DNA from: QZLE01 sp033852075
GTDB lineage: Bacteria > Pseudomonadota > Gammaproteobacteria > QZLD01
Reading direction: 5' to 3'
Assembly: GCA_033852075.1 (NCBI GenBank)
Contig: JAWSVC010000004.1
Coordinates: forward strand, 52,665 to 116,664
DNA length: 64,000 nucleotides
Part shown: positions 1 to 8,764 of the stretch, in pieces
Layout of the letters: each line of letters starts with the position of its first letter
Numbering within the stretch: position 1 is the first letter of the stretch
The notes under the pieces: generated by a model
What the model was told of the DNA's origin: nothing
Database searches by the model: none
What the model saw: the letters and a program-made list of their open reading frames with translations, nothing else
Made by a program: the position numbers and the translations under genes

Positions 1-30
1 TTTCAGTCATGGTATGAGAAAAATTGCTAA
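1..30 (+). CDS. 3' end of an upstream gene (partial)
   Basis: An open frame from the first base ends at TAA (28-30), giving the C-terminal residues FQSWYEKNC. Its stop overlaps the ATG of the next gene (TAATG), which suggests translational coupling in a polysaccharide operon that begins outside the window. Nothing about function can be read from nine residues. Confidence 0.45.
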   Translation, partial: FQSWYEKNC

Positions 31-1151
31 TGGGTAAAAGAATACTATATATTGTGAATGTAGATTGGTTTTTTATCTCTCATAGACTGCCAATTGCCTT
101 AGAAGCCATGAAGCTAGGAGCAGAAGTCCATGTTGCTTGTGCAATTACTGATAAGGCCGAGGAATTAAAATCTTGTGGGATTAAAGTTCATAACTTAAGT
201 TTATCTAGAAGCAGTATTGGTTTTATGTCTGAGTTAAATGGTATTAAGGAACTTTTTAAAATCATAAGACGAACCAAACCTGATATTGTTCATGCTGTTA
301 CAATCAAGCCAGCTATCTATGGAAGTTTTATCGCGAGGTTATTGCGTGTGCCTGTTCGTGTAGCATCAATTTCAGGATTGGGGTATACATATATTGCTCC
401 TGGCTTCAAATCAAGAATATTGCTAAATTTGATTTTTTTAATGTACAGAGTAGCGTTGAAAGGTGCAAAAGCAATTATTTTTCAGAATAATGATGATAGA
501 TACGTGTTTAGGAGAAAGGCTTTTATTGATCCCAGGCAGGAAATTATTATTCGTGGTTCGGGAGTTGATCTAGACAAATATTCTGTTGTAAAAGAGCCTA
601 ATGGTACTCCAGTAGTCATGTTGATTGCTCGCCTATTGGTTGATAAAGGTGTGGTAGAGTTTGTAGAAGCTGCCAGAGAGTTAAAAAAAAGTGAATGCGA
701 TATTCGTATGGTATTAGTTGGAAGTATTGATTCAGATAATCCAAAGTCAATAACAGATGAGCAGTTAAAGCTCTGGGTAGAATCAGGAGTAGTCGAACAC
801 TGGGGGTTTAGCTCTGATGTTGCGACCACAATTTCAAAATCTAATATTATTGTACTGCCATCATACCGAGAAGGTCTTCCTAAAAGCTTGATTGAAGCTG
901 CAGCATGTGGAAGGGCAGTGATTACTACAGATGTTCCAGGTTGCCGTGATGCAATTGACCCGAATAAGACTGGAGTGCTCGTACCGGTTAAAGACAGCAC
1001 ATCATTAGCGGAAAAAATATTAAAGTTAGTAAATGAGCCAGAATTAAGGCATCAGTTTGGAAGGAAAGGAAGGGAGTTCGCTATGGAGGTGTTTGATATT
1101 AAGGATGTTGTTAACCAGCATATGAATATTTATTTTGGTGATTTGGTTTGA
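30..1151 (+). CDS. GT4-family glycosyltransferase
   Basis: A 373-residue retaining glycosyltransferase of the GT-B fold, expected to add one sugar to a lipid-linked repeat unit at the cytoplasmic face of the inner membrane. The N-terminal half has the GT4 pattern (KRILYIVNVDWFFISHR, then HAVTIKPAIYGS). The C-terminal half has the nucleotide-sugar signature with the E-x7-E pair in YREGLPKSLIEAAACG, followed by a TTDVPGCRD-type segment. A TTG six bases upstream is in frame, but the ATG at 30 gives the normal family N-terminus and overlaps the previous stop. Its own stop overlaps the next ATG (TGATG). Donor and acceptor cannot be told from sequence; the family includes PglA-like HexNAc transferases. 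Confidence 0.85.
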   Translation: MGKRILYIVNVDWFFISHRLPIALEAMKLGAEVHVACAITDKAEELKSCGIKVHNLSLSRSSIGFMSELNGIKELFKIIRRTKPDIVHAVTIKPAIYGSFIARLLRVPVRVASISGLGYTYIAPGFKSRILLNLIFLMYRVALKGAKAIIFQNNDDRYVFRRKAFIDPRQEIIIRGSGVDLDKYSVVKEPNGTPVVMLIARLLVDKGVVEFVEAARELKKSECDIRMVLVGSIDSDNPKSITDEQLKLWVESGVVEHWGFSSDVATTISKSNIIVLPSYREGLPKSLIEAAACGRAVITTDVPGCRDAIDPNKTGVLVPVKDSTSLAEKILKLVNEPELRHQFGRKGREFAMEVFDIKDVVNQHMNIYFGDLV

Positions 1152-2104
1152 TGGATAAGAGATTTCTAGTTACTGGCGCTGACGGCTTCGTCGGTGGTGC
1201 ATTGTGTAGTTATTTGCTATCAAAGGATGTTATGGTTGCCGGTTCTTTACGATATGAACAGCTTAATGTGCCACCAGGGATAAAGGCAAAAGTTGTTGGT
1301 GATATTAATGCAGAAACTCAATGGGAAGACGCTCTTAATGGTATAGATGTTATTATACATACAGCTGCAAGAGTGCATGTTATGAACGAAGGTACTGTTG
1401 ACCCCTTAGCTGAATATAGAAAAGTCAATGTAGAAGGGACTGCCAAACTAGCCAAAGCTGCTGTACAAAAGGGCGTTAAGCGCTTTGTATATATTAGCTC
1501 AATAAAGGTAAATGGTGAGTTGACATATGATGGTAAGCCATTTAGGGCAGATAGTGATCCCGAGCCATTAGATCCTTATGGAATATCAAAACTTGAAGCT
1601 GAAGAAGAACTGAAAAACATTTCGAAAGATACGGAGATGGAAATTGTTATTGTACGTCCTCCCCTGGTATATGGTCCTGGGGTTAAGGCAAATTTTCATA
1701 AAATGATTTGCTGGGTTATGAAGGGTGTGCCATTGCCTCTGGGGAGCGTTAATAACAAAAGAAGCTTTATCGCTTTAGAAAACTTAGTCGACTTTCTTTA
1801 TAGATGCGCAATACACCCGAAAGCTGCAAATGAGACGTTTTTAATTTCAGATGGACATGATATGTCGACAAGTGAACTCTTAAAGAAGGTGGCAATTGCT
1901 GTTGGAAAGAGGCATAGGTTATTCCCGTTTCCAGTTTTTATTTTAGCGGTTATAGGTACAGTTTTTAGGAAAAAGCATGTGGTATCTAGGCTTATTGGGA
2001 ATTTGCAAGTTGATAGTAGTCCAGCATTTAATATGTTGGAATGGAAACCAGTGATATCTATTGATGAAGCGTTGAAAAAAGTTGTAGAAGGGTATGTTAG
2101 TTGA
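1151..2104 (+). CDS. SDR-family nucleotide-sugar C4 reductase/epimerase (WbpV/WreQ-like)
   Basis: A 317-residue extended short-chain dehydrogenase. The NAD(P)-binding GxxGxxG appears as TGADGFVGG at the N-terminus, the catalytic serine lies in YISSIKVNG, and the Tyr/Lys pair in YGISKLEAE. The segments RVHVMNE, DPLAEYRKVNVEGT and GVPLPLGSVNNKRSF resemble the WbpV/WreQ group, which reduces UDP-4-keto-6-deoxy-GlcNAc to UDP-QuiNAc. Placement next to a small phosphoglycosyltransferase and a WbpM-like 4,6-dehydratase supports that role. It overlaps the upstream gene by 1 bp and the downstream gene by 4 bp (TTGA). A UDP-HexNAc C4 epimerase role is the alternative. The exact product (QuiNAc or FucNAc) is inference. 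Confidence 0.8.
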   Translation: MDKRFLVTGADGFVGGALCSYLLSKDVMVAGSLRYEQLNVPPGIKAKVVGDINAETQWEDALNGIDVIIHTAARVHVMNEGTVDPLAEYRKVNVEGTAKLAKAAVQKGVKRFVYISSIKVNGELTYDGKPFRADSDPEPLDPYGISKLEAEEELKNISKDTEMEIVIVRPPLVYGPGVKANFHKMICWVMKGVPLPLGSVNNKRSFIALENLVDFLYRCAIHPKAANETFLISDGHDMSTSELLKKVAIAVGKRHRLFPFPVFILAVIGTVFRKKHVVSRLIGNLQVDSSPAFNMLEWKPVISIDEALKKVVEGYVS

Positions 2105-2661
2105 AAAGGATATTTGATTTATCACTTGCGTTGTTTGTTAGTGCGTTTTTGTTGCTACCAACTTTGATAGTTGCTATTGCTGTGAAAATTACATCTCCTG
2201 GGCCTGTGCTATATTGGTCAGATCGAATAGGTAGAAATAACAAAATATTTCAAATGCCAAAATTTAGAAGTATGAAAATTGATACTCCAGCAGTAGCAAC
2301 ACACTTACTTAAGGACCCTAAAAACTCTTTAACTCCAATTGGTGATTTTATCCGAAAAACAAGCCTGGATGAACTGCCACAATTATGGTGTATCTTAAAA
2401 GGGGATATGAGCTTCGTTGGTCCAAGGCCAGCACTTTTTAATCAAGATGATCTTGTACGCCTAAGAACTGAAAAAGGTGTTCATGAGTTAGTGCCAGGGT
2501 TGACTGGTTGGGCTCAGGTCAATGGAAGGGATGAGCTTCCAATTTCTGTGAAAGTTGATTTTGATTGTGATTATCTGGGAAAAAGATCATTTTTATTTGA
2601 CCTTAAAATATTATGGTTAACTTTTTATAAAGTCCTTAAAAAAGATGGTGTTTCTCATTAG
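2101..2661 (+). CDS. Small monotopic phosphoglycosyl transferase (bacterial sugar transferase, PglC-like)
   Basis: A 186-residue initiating transferase that would move a phospho-sugar from a UDP-sugar to undecaprenyl phosphate, starting repeat-unit synthesis. It has one N-terminal hydrophobic re-entrant segment (FDLSLALFVSAFLLLPTLI), the SPGPVLYWSDRIGR motif, the core FRSMK, the Asp-Glu pair in TSLDELPQL, and the GPRPA and PGLTGWAQVNGRD motifs. Its length is that of the minimal PglC type, not the long WbaP type. The start is TTG at 2101, overlapping the upstream stop; no ATG fits as well. The adjacent dehydratase probably makes its substrate. Confidence 0.9.
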   Translation: MKRIFDLSLALFVSAFLLLPTLIVAIAVKITSPGPVLYWSDRIGRNNKIFQMPKFRSMKIDTPAVATHLLKDPKNSLTPIGDFIRKTSLDELPQLWCILKGDMSFVGPRPALFNQDDLVRLRTEKGVHELVPGLTGWAQVNGRDELPISVKVDFDCDYLGKRSFLFDLKILWLTFYKVLKKDGVSH

Positions 2662-2747
2662 ATGGCCATAATTAAAGGTTGATGTTATTATGTAGTCTTA
2701 ATAATATTTGATATGGGCTAAATTTAAGTCATGGAAAGAGCTTAAAT

Positions 2748-4718
2748 ATGAATTTGTTTGAAAAGTTAGAAGAACTGCCGCGCTTTTATAAGAGCGTTAT
2801 TTTGTTGTTAAACGATCTTGTCTTAATTCCTTTCTCACTTTATTTGTCATGCTATTTGATAACTGGCGGTTACGGTCTTTCTAATAGAATACCCTGGATA
2901 GTATATTTATCTTTACCGCTAGTTACAGCGTTTATTTTTCTTAAGTTTGGAATGTATCGGGCTATTGTTCGTTATCTTGGATTAAAGACGCTGTGGACTA
3001 TTGGTGGGGCTGCAACATTAGCAACACTATGGTTATTGGTAAGCACTGATCTTTTTTATGAAGAAGCGTTGCCTTTACGTGTTTACGCTGTTTTTTGGTT
3101 GCTATCCATTTTATGTCTAGGTGGCAGCCGATTTGCAGCTCGTCAAATATTCAATTCACTAGCAATGGTGCGAACTGCAGCTGATGGAAACAGTAGTATA
3201 AAAAGGGTTGCTATCTATGGGGCAGGGACAACAGGTGTGAGGTTAGCTCGGTATATTTCGAATACTTCTGAATTTTGCCATGTCTTATATTTTGATGATG
3301 ATGAAAAGCTAATTGGACGTGAAATTGATGGTGTTGAAGTTGCTCCTTCAGATGTATTGAAACAGCTGTGTTTACAGTATAGAGTTGAAGAGGTTTTTTT
3401 GGCAATTCCAAATGCCGAGGTTGAAACGAGAAAAAAGGTTATTGAGCAATTGCTTGATTGCGGAGTTCGTGTAAAAACAGTTCCTGGCTTTGCTGGCATT
3501 ATTTCTGGAGAAGTCAGGGTTGAAGAACTTCGCGAGATATCTGTTGATGATATTCTTGGTCGTGATACTGTCATGCCGCGAAAAGAGCTGCTGAGTGGTT
3601 GCATTCATGATAAAACTGTAATGGTTACTGGTGCTGGAGGGTCGATTGGCTCAGAACTATGTAGGCAGATTGTCATGCTTGGACCTAAGAAACTCATATT
3701 GTTTGAACTTTCCGAGTATGCTCTTTACAAGATTGAGTCTGAACTAAAATCAATGGTTATTAATGAATATTCAATTGATATTGAAATAATTGCGTTACTT
3801 GGTTCAGTTCAGCATCAAAAGCGCCTTATTCAGATTATGAAAGTCTATGATGTCCAAACAGTTTATCATGCAGCAGCATATAAGCATGTTCCTATAGTTG
3901 AGCACAATCCTATTGAGGGAGTTAGAAATAATATTTTTGGGACGCTGAATGCGGTTATTGCTGCTAATGAAATCGGTGTGGAGACATTTGTTTTGGTTTC
4001 AACGGATAAGGCAGTTAGGCCAACAAATATTATGGGAGCAACAAAGAGATTTGCGGAGTTGGTTTTGCAGGGAATCTCTCAAACAGGTACTAAAACTAAG
4101 TTCTGTATGGTCAGATTTGGGAATGTCCTTAACTCATCTGGATCAGTTGTGCCGCTGTTTACTAAGCAGATTGAAAATAAAGGTCCTGTTACAGTCACTC
4201 ACCCTGAAGTTACTCGGTATTTTATGACTATACCCGAAGCGGCGCAGTTGGTGTTACAGGCAGGGTATATTGCTAAGGGGGGAGATGTTTGTGTTCTCGA
4301 TATGGGAGAACCGGTTAGGATTGTTGATCTTGCTAGGAAGATGATTGCATTGAGTGGCTATAAAGAGAAAACGGCTTCATCTGATGGTGATATTGAGATA
4401 AAGATTGTTGGATTAAGGCCAGGTGAAAAGCTTTATGAGGAACTCCTTATCGGGGATAATGTAACCGGTACAGAGCATCCTTTAATCATGAGAGCTGAAG
4501 AATCATCTATTTTATGGGAAGAGCTGCAAAAGATAATTAATAAACTTGATCAGTGCTGCCATGATACAGATATTAAAGGAGTTCGCGATATGCTTCTTGA
4601 TGTGATTACTGGGTATGATCCTGAGTGCGATATTCAGGATAAGGTGTGGCTGGAAAATAACATAAGGTCTAAAAGGCAGCAAAAAGTAATTCCATTTGAA
4701 TCTTCTGCTGGACATTAG
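2748..4718 (+). CDS. Membrane-bound UDP-HexNAc 4,6-dehydratase (WbpM/PglF/CapD family)
   Basis: A 656-residue inner-membrane protein. The first ~140 residues hold four hydrophobic segments. A CoA-binding-like Rossmann domain follows (GAGTTGVRLARY), and from about residue 285 the catalytic SDR domain (TGAGGSIGSE, HAAAYKHVPI, STDKAVRPTNIMGATK, VRFGNVLNSSGSV). The catalytic YxxxK is replaced by MGATK, as is normal for the WbpM/FlaA1 class. The family dehydrates UDP-GlcNAc to the 4-keto-6-deoxy intermediate. The gene starts 86 bp after the phosphoglycosyltransferase. Together with its two upstream neighbours it forms a plausible initiating-sugar cassette. Confidence 0.92.
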   Translation: MNLFEKLEELPRFYKSVILLLNDLVLIPFSLYLSCYLITGGYGLSNRIPWIVYLSLPLVTAFIFLKFGMYRAIVRYLGLKTLWTIGGAATLATLWLLVSTDLFYEEALPLRVYAVFWLLSILCLGGSRFAARQIFNSLAMVRTAADGNSSIKRVAIYGAGTTGVRLARYISNTSEFCHVLYFDDDEKLIGREIDGVEVAPSDVLKQLCLQYRVEEVFLAIPNAEVETRKKVIEQLLDCGVRVKTVPGFAGIISGEVRVEELREISVDDILGRDTVMPRKELLSGCIHDKTVMVTGAGGSIGSELCRQIVMLGPKKLILFELSEYALYKIESELKSMVINEYSIDIEIIALLGSVQHQKRLIQIMKVYDVQTVYHAAAYKHVPIVEHNPIEGVRNNIFGTLNAVIAANEIGVETFVLVSTDKAVRPTNIMGATKRFAELVLQGISQTGTKTKFCMVRFGNVLNSSGSVVPLFTKQIENKGPVTVTHPEVTRYFMTIPEAAQLVLQAGYIAKGGDVCVLDMGEPVRIVDLARKMIALSGYKEKTASSDGDIEIKIVGLRPGEKLYEELLIGDNVTGTEHPLIMRAEESSILWEELQKIINKLDQCCHDTDIKGVRDMLLDVITGYDPECDIQDKVWLENNIRSKRQQKVIPFESSAGH

Positions 4719-4770
4719 GGGTAACTTGGTCTTTGGGGATTTATGTGAAAAGAATAAGGAAAGATAGGAA

Positions 4771-5937
4771 ATGAAGGTTGTAATTGTTGGGACGGGGTAT
4801 GTAGGTCTTTCTAATGCTGTTTTATTGGCACAGCATAATGAAGTTGTGGCAGTTGATGTAGTTGAGGAAAAAGTAAATCTAATAAATCAGCGCAAATCCC
4901 CAATTGTAGATAAAGAAATTCAAGAGTTTTTATCAGAAAAAGAACTAAATTTAAAAGCAACTGTGGATGCTGATACAGCCTATAAAAATGCGGATTACGT
5001 TATTATTGCAACTCCAACAAATTATGATCCTGAAACTAACTACTTTAATACAGGCTCTGTTGAATCAGTAATAAAGAGTGTGATTAATATAAAACCTGAT
5101 GCGTTGATGATTATCAAATCAACTGTGCCTGTTGGATTTACTGCGAAAGTCCGAGAAGAGTTTAATTGCGATAATATTATCTTTTCTCCTGAATTTTTGC
5201 GAGAGGGAAAAGCTCTTTACGATAATTTATATCCTTCGCGTATTATTGTTGGTGAAGATTCTGAGCGAGCAAGACAGTTTGCTGGACTATTAGAACAAGG
5301 AGCTATAAAACAAGATATTCCAAAGCTTTTCATCAATTCTACCGAGGCAGAAGCGGTCAAATTGTTTTCTAACACTTATCTTGCAATGCGGGTTGCATAT
5401 TTTAATGAGCTTGATACCTATGCGGAAAAGCATGGCCTTGATACGCGTCAGATAATTGAAGGGGTGGGACTAGATCCAAGAATTGGTAATCATTACAACA
5501 ATCCGTCATTTGGGTATGGAGGTTATTGCTTGCCCAAAGACACTAAACAGTTGTTGGCAAACTACCAGGATGTTCCTAATAATATTATTCAAGCTATTGT
5601 TGATGCTAACACTACCAGAAAGGACTTTATTGCTGATTCGATTATTGCTAAAAATCCAAAGGTTGTTGGTGTATACCGTTTGATTATGAAGGCAGGCTCA
5701 GATAATTTTCGCTCGTCTTCAATCCAGGGAATTATGAAAAGGGTGAAGGCGAAAGGGATTGAGGTTGTTGTTTATGAGCCAGTGTTAGAATCTGAAGAGT
5801 TTTTCAATTCTAAAGTGATTAATGATTTATCTGAATTTAAACAAATATCTGATATTATTGTTTCCAATAGGTTGTCGGATGAGATCAAAGATGTACAACA
5901 CAAAGTGTATACAAGAGATCTGTTTGGCAGTGATTAA
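4771..5937 (+). CDS. ugd: UDP-glucose 6-dehydrogenase
   Basis: A 388-residue enzyme, the same length as E. coli Ugd, that oxidises UDP-glucose to UDP-glucuronate with NAD. The N-terminal dinucleotide fold is GTGYVGLSNA, followed by ATPTNYD and KSTVPVGFT. The catalytic cysteine is in GYGGYCLPKDTKQL near residue 255, and the C-terminal UDP-binding domain is complete. A Shine-Dalgarno-like AAGGAAAGATAGGA precedes the ATG. UDP-GlcA is the substrate of the 4-epimerase at 8765, so the two probably act in series. Confidence 0.95.
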   Translation: MKVVIVGTGYVGLSNAVLLAQHNEVVAVDVVEEKVNLINQRKSPIVDKEIQEFLSEKELNLKATVDADTAYKNADYVIIATPTNYDPETNYFNTGSVESVIKSVINIKPDALMIIKSTVPVGFTAKVREEFNCDNIIFSPEFLREGKALYDNLYPSRIIVGEDSERARQFAGLLEQGAIKQDIPKLFINSTEAEAVKLFSNTYLAMRVAYFNELDTYAEKHGLDTRQIIEGVGLDPRIGNHYNNPSFGYGGYCLPKDTKQLLANYQDVPNNIIQAIVDANTTRKDFIADSIIAKNPKVVGVYRLIMKAGSDNFRSSSIQGIMKRVKAKGIEVVVYEPVLESEEFFNSKVINDLSEFKQISDIIVSNRLSDEIKDVQHKVYTRDLFGSD

Positions 5938-5950
5938 ATTGATTTAATGT

Positions 5951-7378
5951 ATGGGTATCATGTTAATACCAGTAATAATTTCTGGCGGTGTCGGGACACG
6001 CCTTTGGCCGATCTCAAGAGAGGCCGATCCAAAACCATTTATGCAGCTGCCGGATGGTGAATCAATAATAGGCAAGACTTTTGCCAGAGCCTCTGTGCTG
6101 GGCGGAGTTGAAAATATTCTGGCTATCACTAATCAGGACTATTTCTTTCGTACCCGTGAAGAGTTTGAGGCTTCAGTATCTAAAGAGGTCTCTTTAGACT
6201 TCGTTCTTGAACCGTTTGGCAAGAATACTGCTCCAGCAATTGCTGCAGCTGCATTTCGTGTGTCTGAGCAATATGGTAAAGATGCGGTGATGCTTGTGCT
6301 TCCTGCTGATCATTTGATTCCTGATCAGGAAAAATTTGCAGGCTCTGTTGCCAGTGCAGTTGAGCTGGCCCAAAAAGATATGCTGGTTACCTTTGGTATT
6401 GAGCCAACTCATCCTGAGACTGGTTTTGGTTATATTGAAAAGGGTGAATCAATATCGCAGGCAGGCTTTGATGTTTCTCGGTTTGTGGAAAAGCCTGATC
6501 TGGAAAAGGCAAAGCAGTATCTTGAGTCAGGCGATTTTGTCTGGAACTCCGGTATGTTTTGCTTTAAGGCTGGTACCTACCTTGATGCTTTAAAGAAATT
6601 TTCGTCACAGCTATATGATCAGATTGGGAATTGTTGGGTTCAAACCTCAAAGGCTGATTTGCCAATAGTTCTCGATGCCGAATCCTTAAAATTGGTTGAG
6701 TCAATATCAATAGATTATGCTGTTATGGAGAAAACAGATAATGTTGCCGTGGTTTCGGCTGCATTTGAGTGGAATGATATTGGTTCCTGGTCAGCGATGG
6801 CTGAAGTTTTACCAATGGATGATAATCAAAATGCGATTAATGGGGATGTTATAACTGTTGATTCTTCTGATTGTATTATTGCAAGCAAAGATAGGTTGAC
6901 GGCGGTTATAGGTTTGCACGATATAGTTGTTGTTAATGACGAAGATGCAACTTTGGTGGTGCATAAAAATAATGCTCAGGATGTTAAAAAGGTTGTTGAA
7001 GTCCTTAAGAAGAAAAATAGATCTGAGTTTATAGAGAAAAAGACAACCCGAAGGCCATGGGGTAGCTATACAAACCTAATTGAGTTCGATGGATATAAGG
7101 TGAAAAAAATAGTAGTTTATCCTGGACAGTCTTTATCTTTGCAAAAGCATCAACGACGAAGTGAGCATTGGACTGTAGTTGCAGGAAGGGCGGAAGTAAT
7201 TAACGGTGAACAGACTATAATACTTAATGCAAATGATTCCTCTTATATCGAAAAAGAAGCCATGCATCGTTTAACTAATGTTGGTCAAGGTAATTTGGAA
7301 TTGATAGAGGTTCAATGTGGTGAATATCTGGGAGAAGATGATATTATTCGTCTAGAAGATAACTACGGAAGAATTTGA
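5951..7378 (+). CDS. Mannose-1-phosphate guanylyltransferase / mannose-6-phosphate isomerase (ManC/AlgA type)
   Basis: A 475-residue bifunctional type II enzyme that makes GDP-mannose. The guanylyltransferase domain (about 1-345) starts with IISGGVGTRLWPISR and has GFGYIEKG, RFVEKPD and the EWNDIGSWSA segment. The C-terminal cupin carries the isomerase motif PGQSLSLQKHQRRSEHW (about 395-411). The start could also be the internal Met at 5960, which matches the usual MLIPVI N-terminus; no clear ribosome binding site decides. It lies 14 bp after ugd. It implies mannose or a GDP-mannose-derived sugar in the polysaccharide. Confidence 0.93.
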   Translation: MGIMLIPVIISGGVGTRLWPISREADPKPFMQLPDGESIIGKTFARASVLGGVENILAITNQDYFFRTREEFEASVSKEVSLDFVLEPFGKNTAPAIAAAAFRVSEQYGKDAVMLVLPADHLIPDQEKFAGSVASAVELAQKDMLVTFGIEPTHPETGFGYIEKGESISQAGFDVSRFVEKPDLEKAKQYLESGDFVWNSGMFCFKAGTYLDALKKFSSQLYDQIGNCWVQTSKADLPIVLDAESLKLVESISIDYAVMEKTDNVAVVSAAFEWNDIGSWSAMAEVLPMDDNQNAINGDVITVDSSDCIIASKDRLTAVIGLHDIVVVNDEDATLVVHKNNAQDVKKVVEVLKKKNRSEFIEKKTTRRPWGSYTNLIEFDGYKVKKIVVYPGQSLSLQKHQRRSEHWTVVAGRAEVINGEQTIILNANDSSYIEKEAMHRLTNVGQGNLELIEVQCGEYLGEDDIIRLEDNYGRI

Positions 7379-7443
7379 TTTTGTAACAATAGGTTGATCA
7401 GGTTGGTATATGCCTGGTTTTCATATACTTTGGAGATTTAAAA

Positions 7444-8742
7444 ATGGCAATTAGTGGGGTTAATTCGGTTGCGGTCGTTGGCTTAGGTTACGTAGGCCTT
7501 CCTTTAGCACTTGCTTTTGGTCGTAAGATCAAAACAATAGGATTTGAAATCAGCCAAGCAAAGGTGGATGCATATAATGACGGAGTAGACCCGACCGGTG
7601 AGATGGAGGCAGATGCTTTTGCTGCCGCTAAAGATAATATTCTATATACCACTGATGCTGCCGATATAAAGAAAGCAGATATTGTTATAGTTGCTGTTCC
7701 GACCCCTATTAATCACGCTAAACAGCCAGATTTAACCCCGGTCGAGATGGCAAGCGTTACTGTAGGTCAGAATTTAAAACCTGGTGCGATTGTGGTATTT
7801 GAATCAACAGTATATCCAGGTGCAACTGAAGAGGTATGTGTGCCAATTCTTGAGAAAGAATCAGGACTTAAGTGGAAGAAAGATTTTAATATTGGCTATT
7901 CGCCTGAGCGTATCAATCCTGGTGATAAGGTTAATACGCTGGAAAAAATAGTCAAAGTTGTTTCAGGTGATACACCAGAGGTATTGGAGACAGTAGCCCA
8001 GGTTTATGAGCTGGTAATTGATGCCGGTGTGCATCGGGCTGCTTCTATCAAGGTGGCAGAGGCTGCTAAGGTAATCGAAAATACCCAGCGTGATTTAAAT
8101 ATCGCTCTAATGAATGAACTGGCGGTTATCTTCAATATCATGGATATTGATACCCTTGATGTATTAGAGGCTGCTGGTACCAAGTGGAACTTCTTGCCTT
8201 TCCGTCCAGGTTTGGTTGGTGGGCACTGTATTGGTGTTGATCCATACTATCTTACCTACAAGGCATCTGTTGTTGGTTATCATCCAGAAGTGATTCTTGC
8301 TGGTCGTCGTATTAATGATAATATGGGCAAGTTTATTGCTGAGCAGACCGTTAAAAAGATGATTGCGCAGAATGCTCAGGTTAAAGGGGCTAAGGTTCTT
8401 ATAATGGGCCTTACTTTTAAAGAAAACTGTGCTGATTTGCGTAATACCCGTGTAGTAGATGTGATTGCAGAACTGGAATCATACGGTGTTGATGTGGTTA
8501 TCTGGGATCCGGTTGCTGAAGATTATGAGGCGCAAGAAGAGTATGGCATTAATTTGGCTCAATATGATGATGTAAGTGGGATTGATGCTGTAATTGCTGC
8601 GGTAAGCCATGAGGAAATTCTTAATCTAGATCTACATGGTTTGGCGGCTAAATGCAAAGGTTCAGTGCCGTTTATTGATGTTAAATCAGCTTTCTGCCGA
8701 GAAAAATTAGCAGATGCTGGGTTTGATGGTTGGAGACTGTAA
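7444..8742 (+). CDS. UDP-N-acetylhexosamine 6-dehydrogenase (TviB/WbpO family)
   Basis: A 432-residue member of the UDP-sugar dehydrogenase family. It has the Rossmann start VAVVGLGYVGLPLALAF, VAVPTPIN, FESTVYPGATEE, SPERINPGD and the catalytic Cys in RPGLVGGHCIGVDPYYL. These forms are typical of the TviB/WbpO/VipA branch that acts on UDP-GlcNAc or UDP-GalNAc rather than UDP-Glc, which the separate ugd upstream covers. GGAG lies a few bases ahead of the ATG. The product would be UDP-GlcNAcA or UDP-GalNAcA; which one is not decided by sequence. The base composition is a little less AT-rich than the genes before 5 kb. Confidence 0.9.
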   Translation: MAISGVNSVAVVGLGYVGLPLALAFGRKIKTIGFEISQAKVDAYNDGVDPTGEMEADAFAAAKDNILYTTDAADIKKADIVIVAVPTPINHAKQPDLTPVEMASVTVGQNLKPGAIVVFESTVYPGATEEVCVPILEKESGLKWKKDFNIGYSPERINPGDKVNTLEKIVKVVSGDTPEVLETVAQVYELVIDAGVHRAASIKVAEAAKVIENTQRDLNIALMNELAVIFNIMDIDTLDVLEAAGTKWNFLPFRPGLVGGHCIGVDPYYLTYKASVVGYHPEVILAGRRINDNMGKFIAEQTVKKMIAQNAQVKGAKVLIMGLTFKENCADLRNTRVVDVIAELESYGVDVVIWDPVAEDYEAQEEYGINLAQYDDVSGIDAVIAAVSHEEILNLDLHGLAAKCKGSVPFIDVKSAFCREKLADAGFDGWRL

Positions 8743-8764
8743 GGGATACTTAAGAGAAAATACT

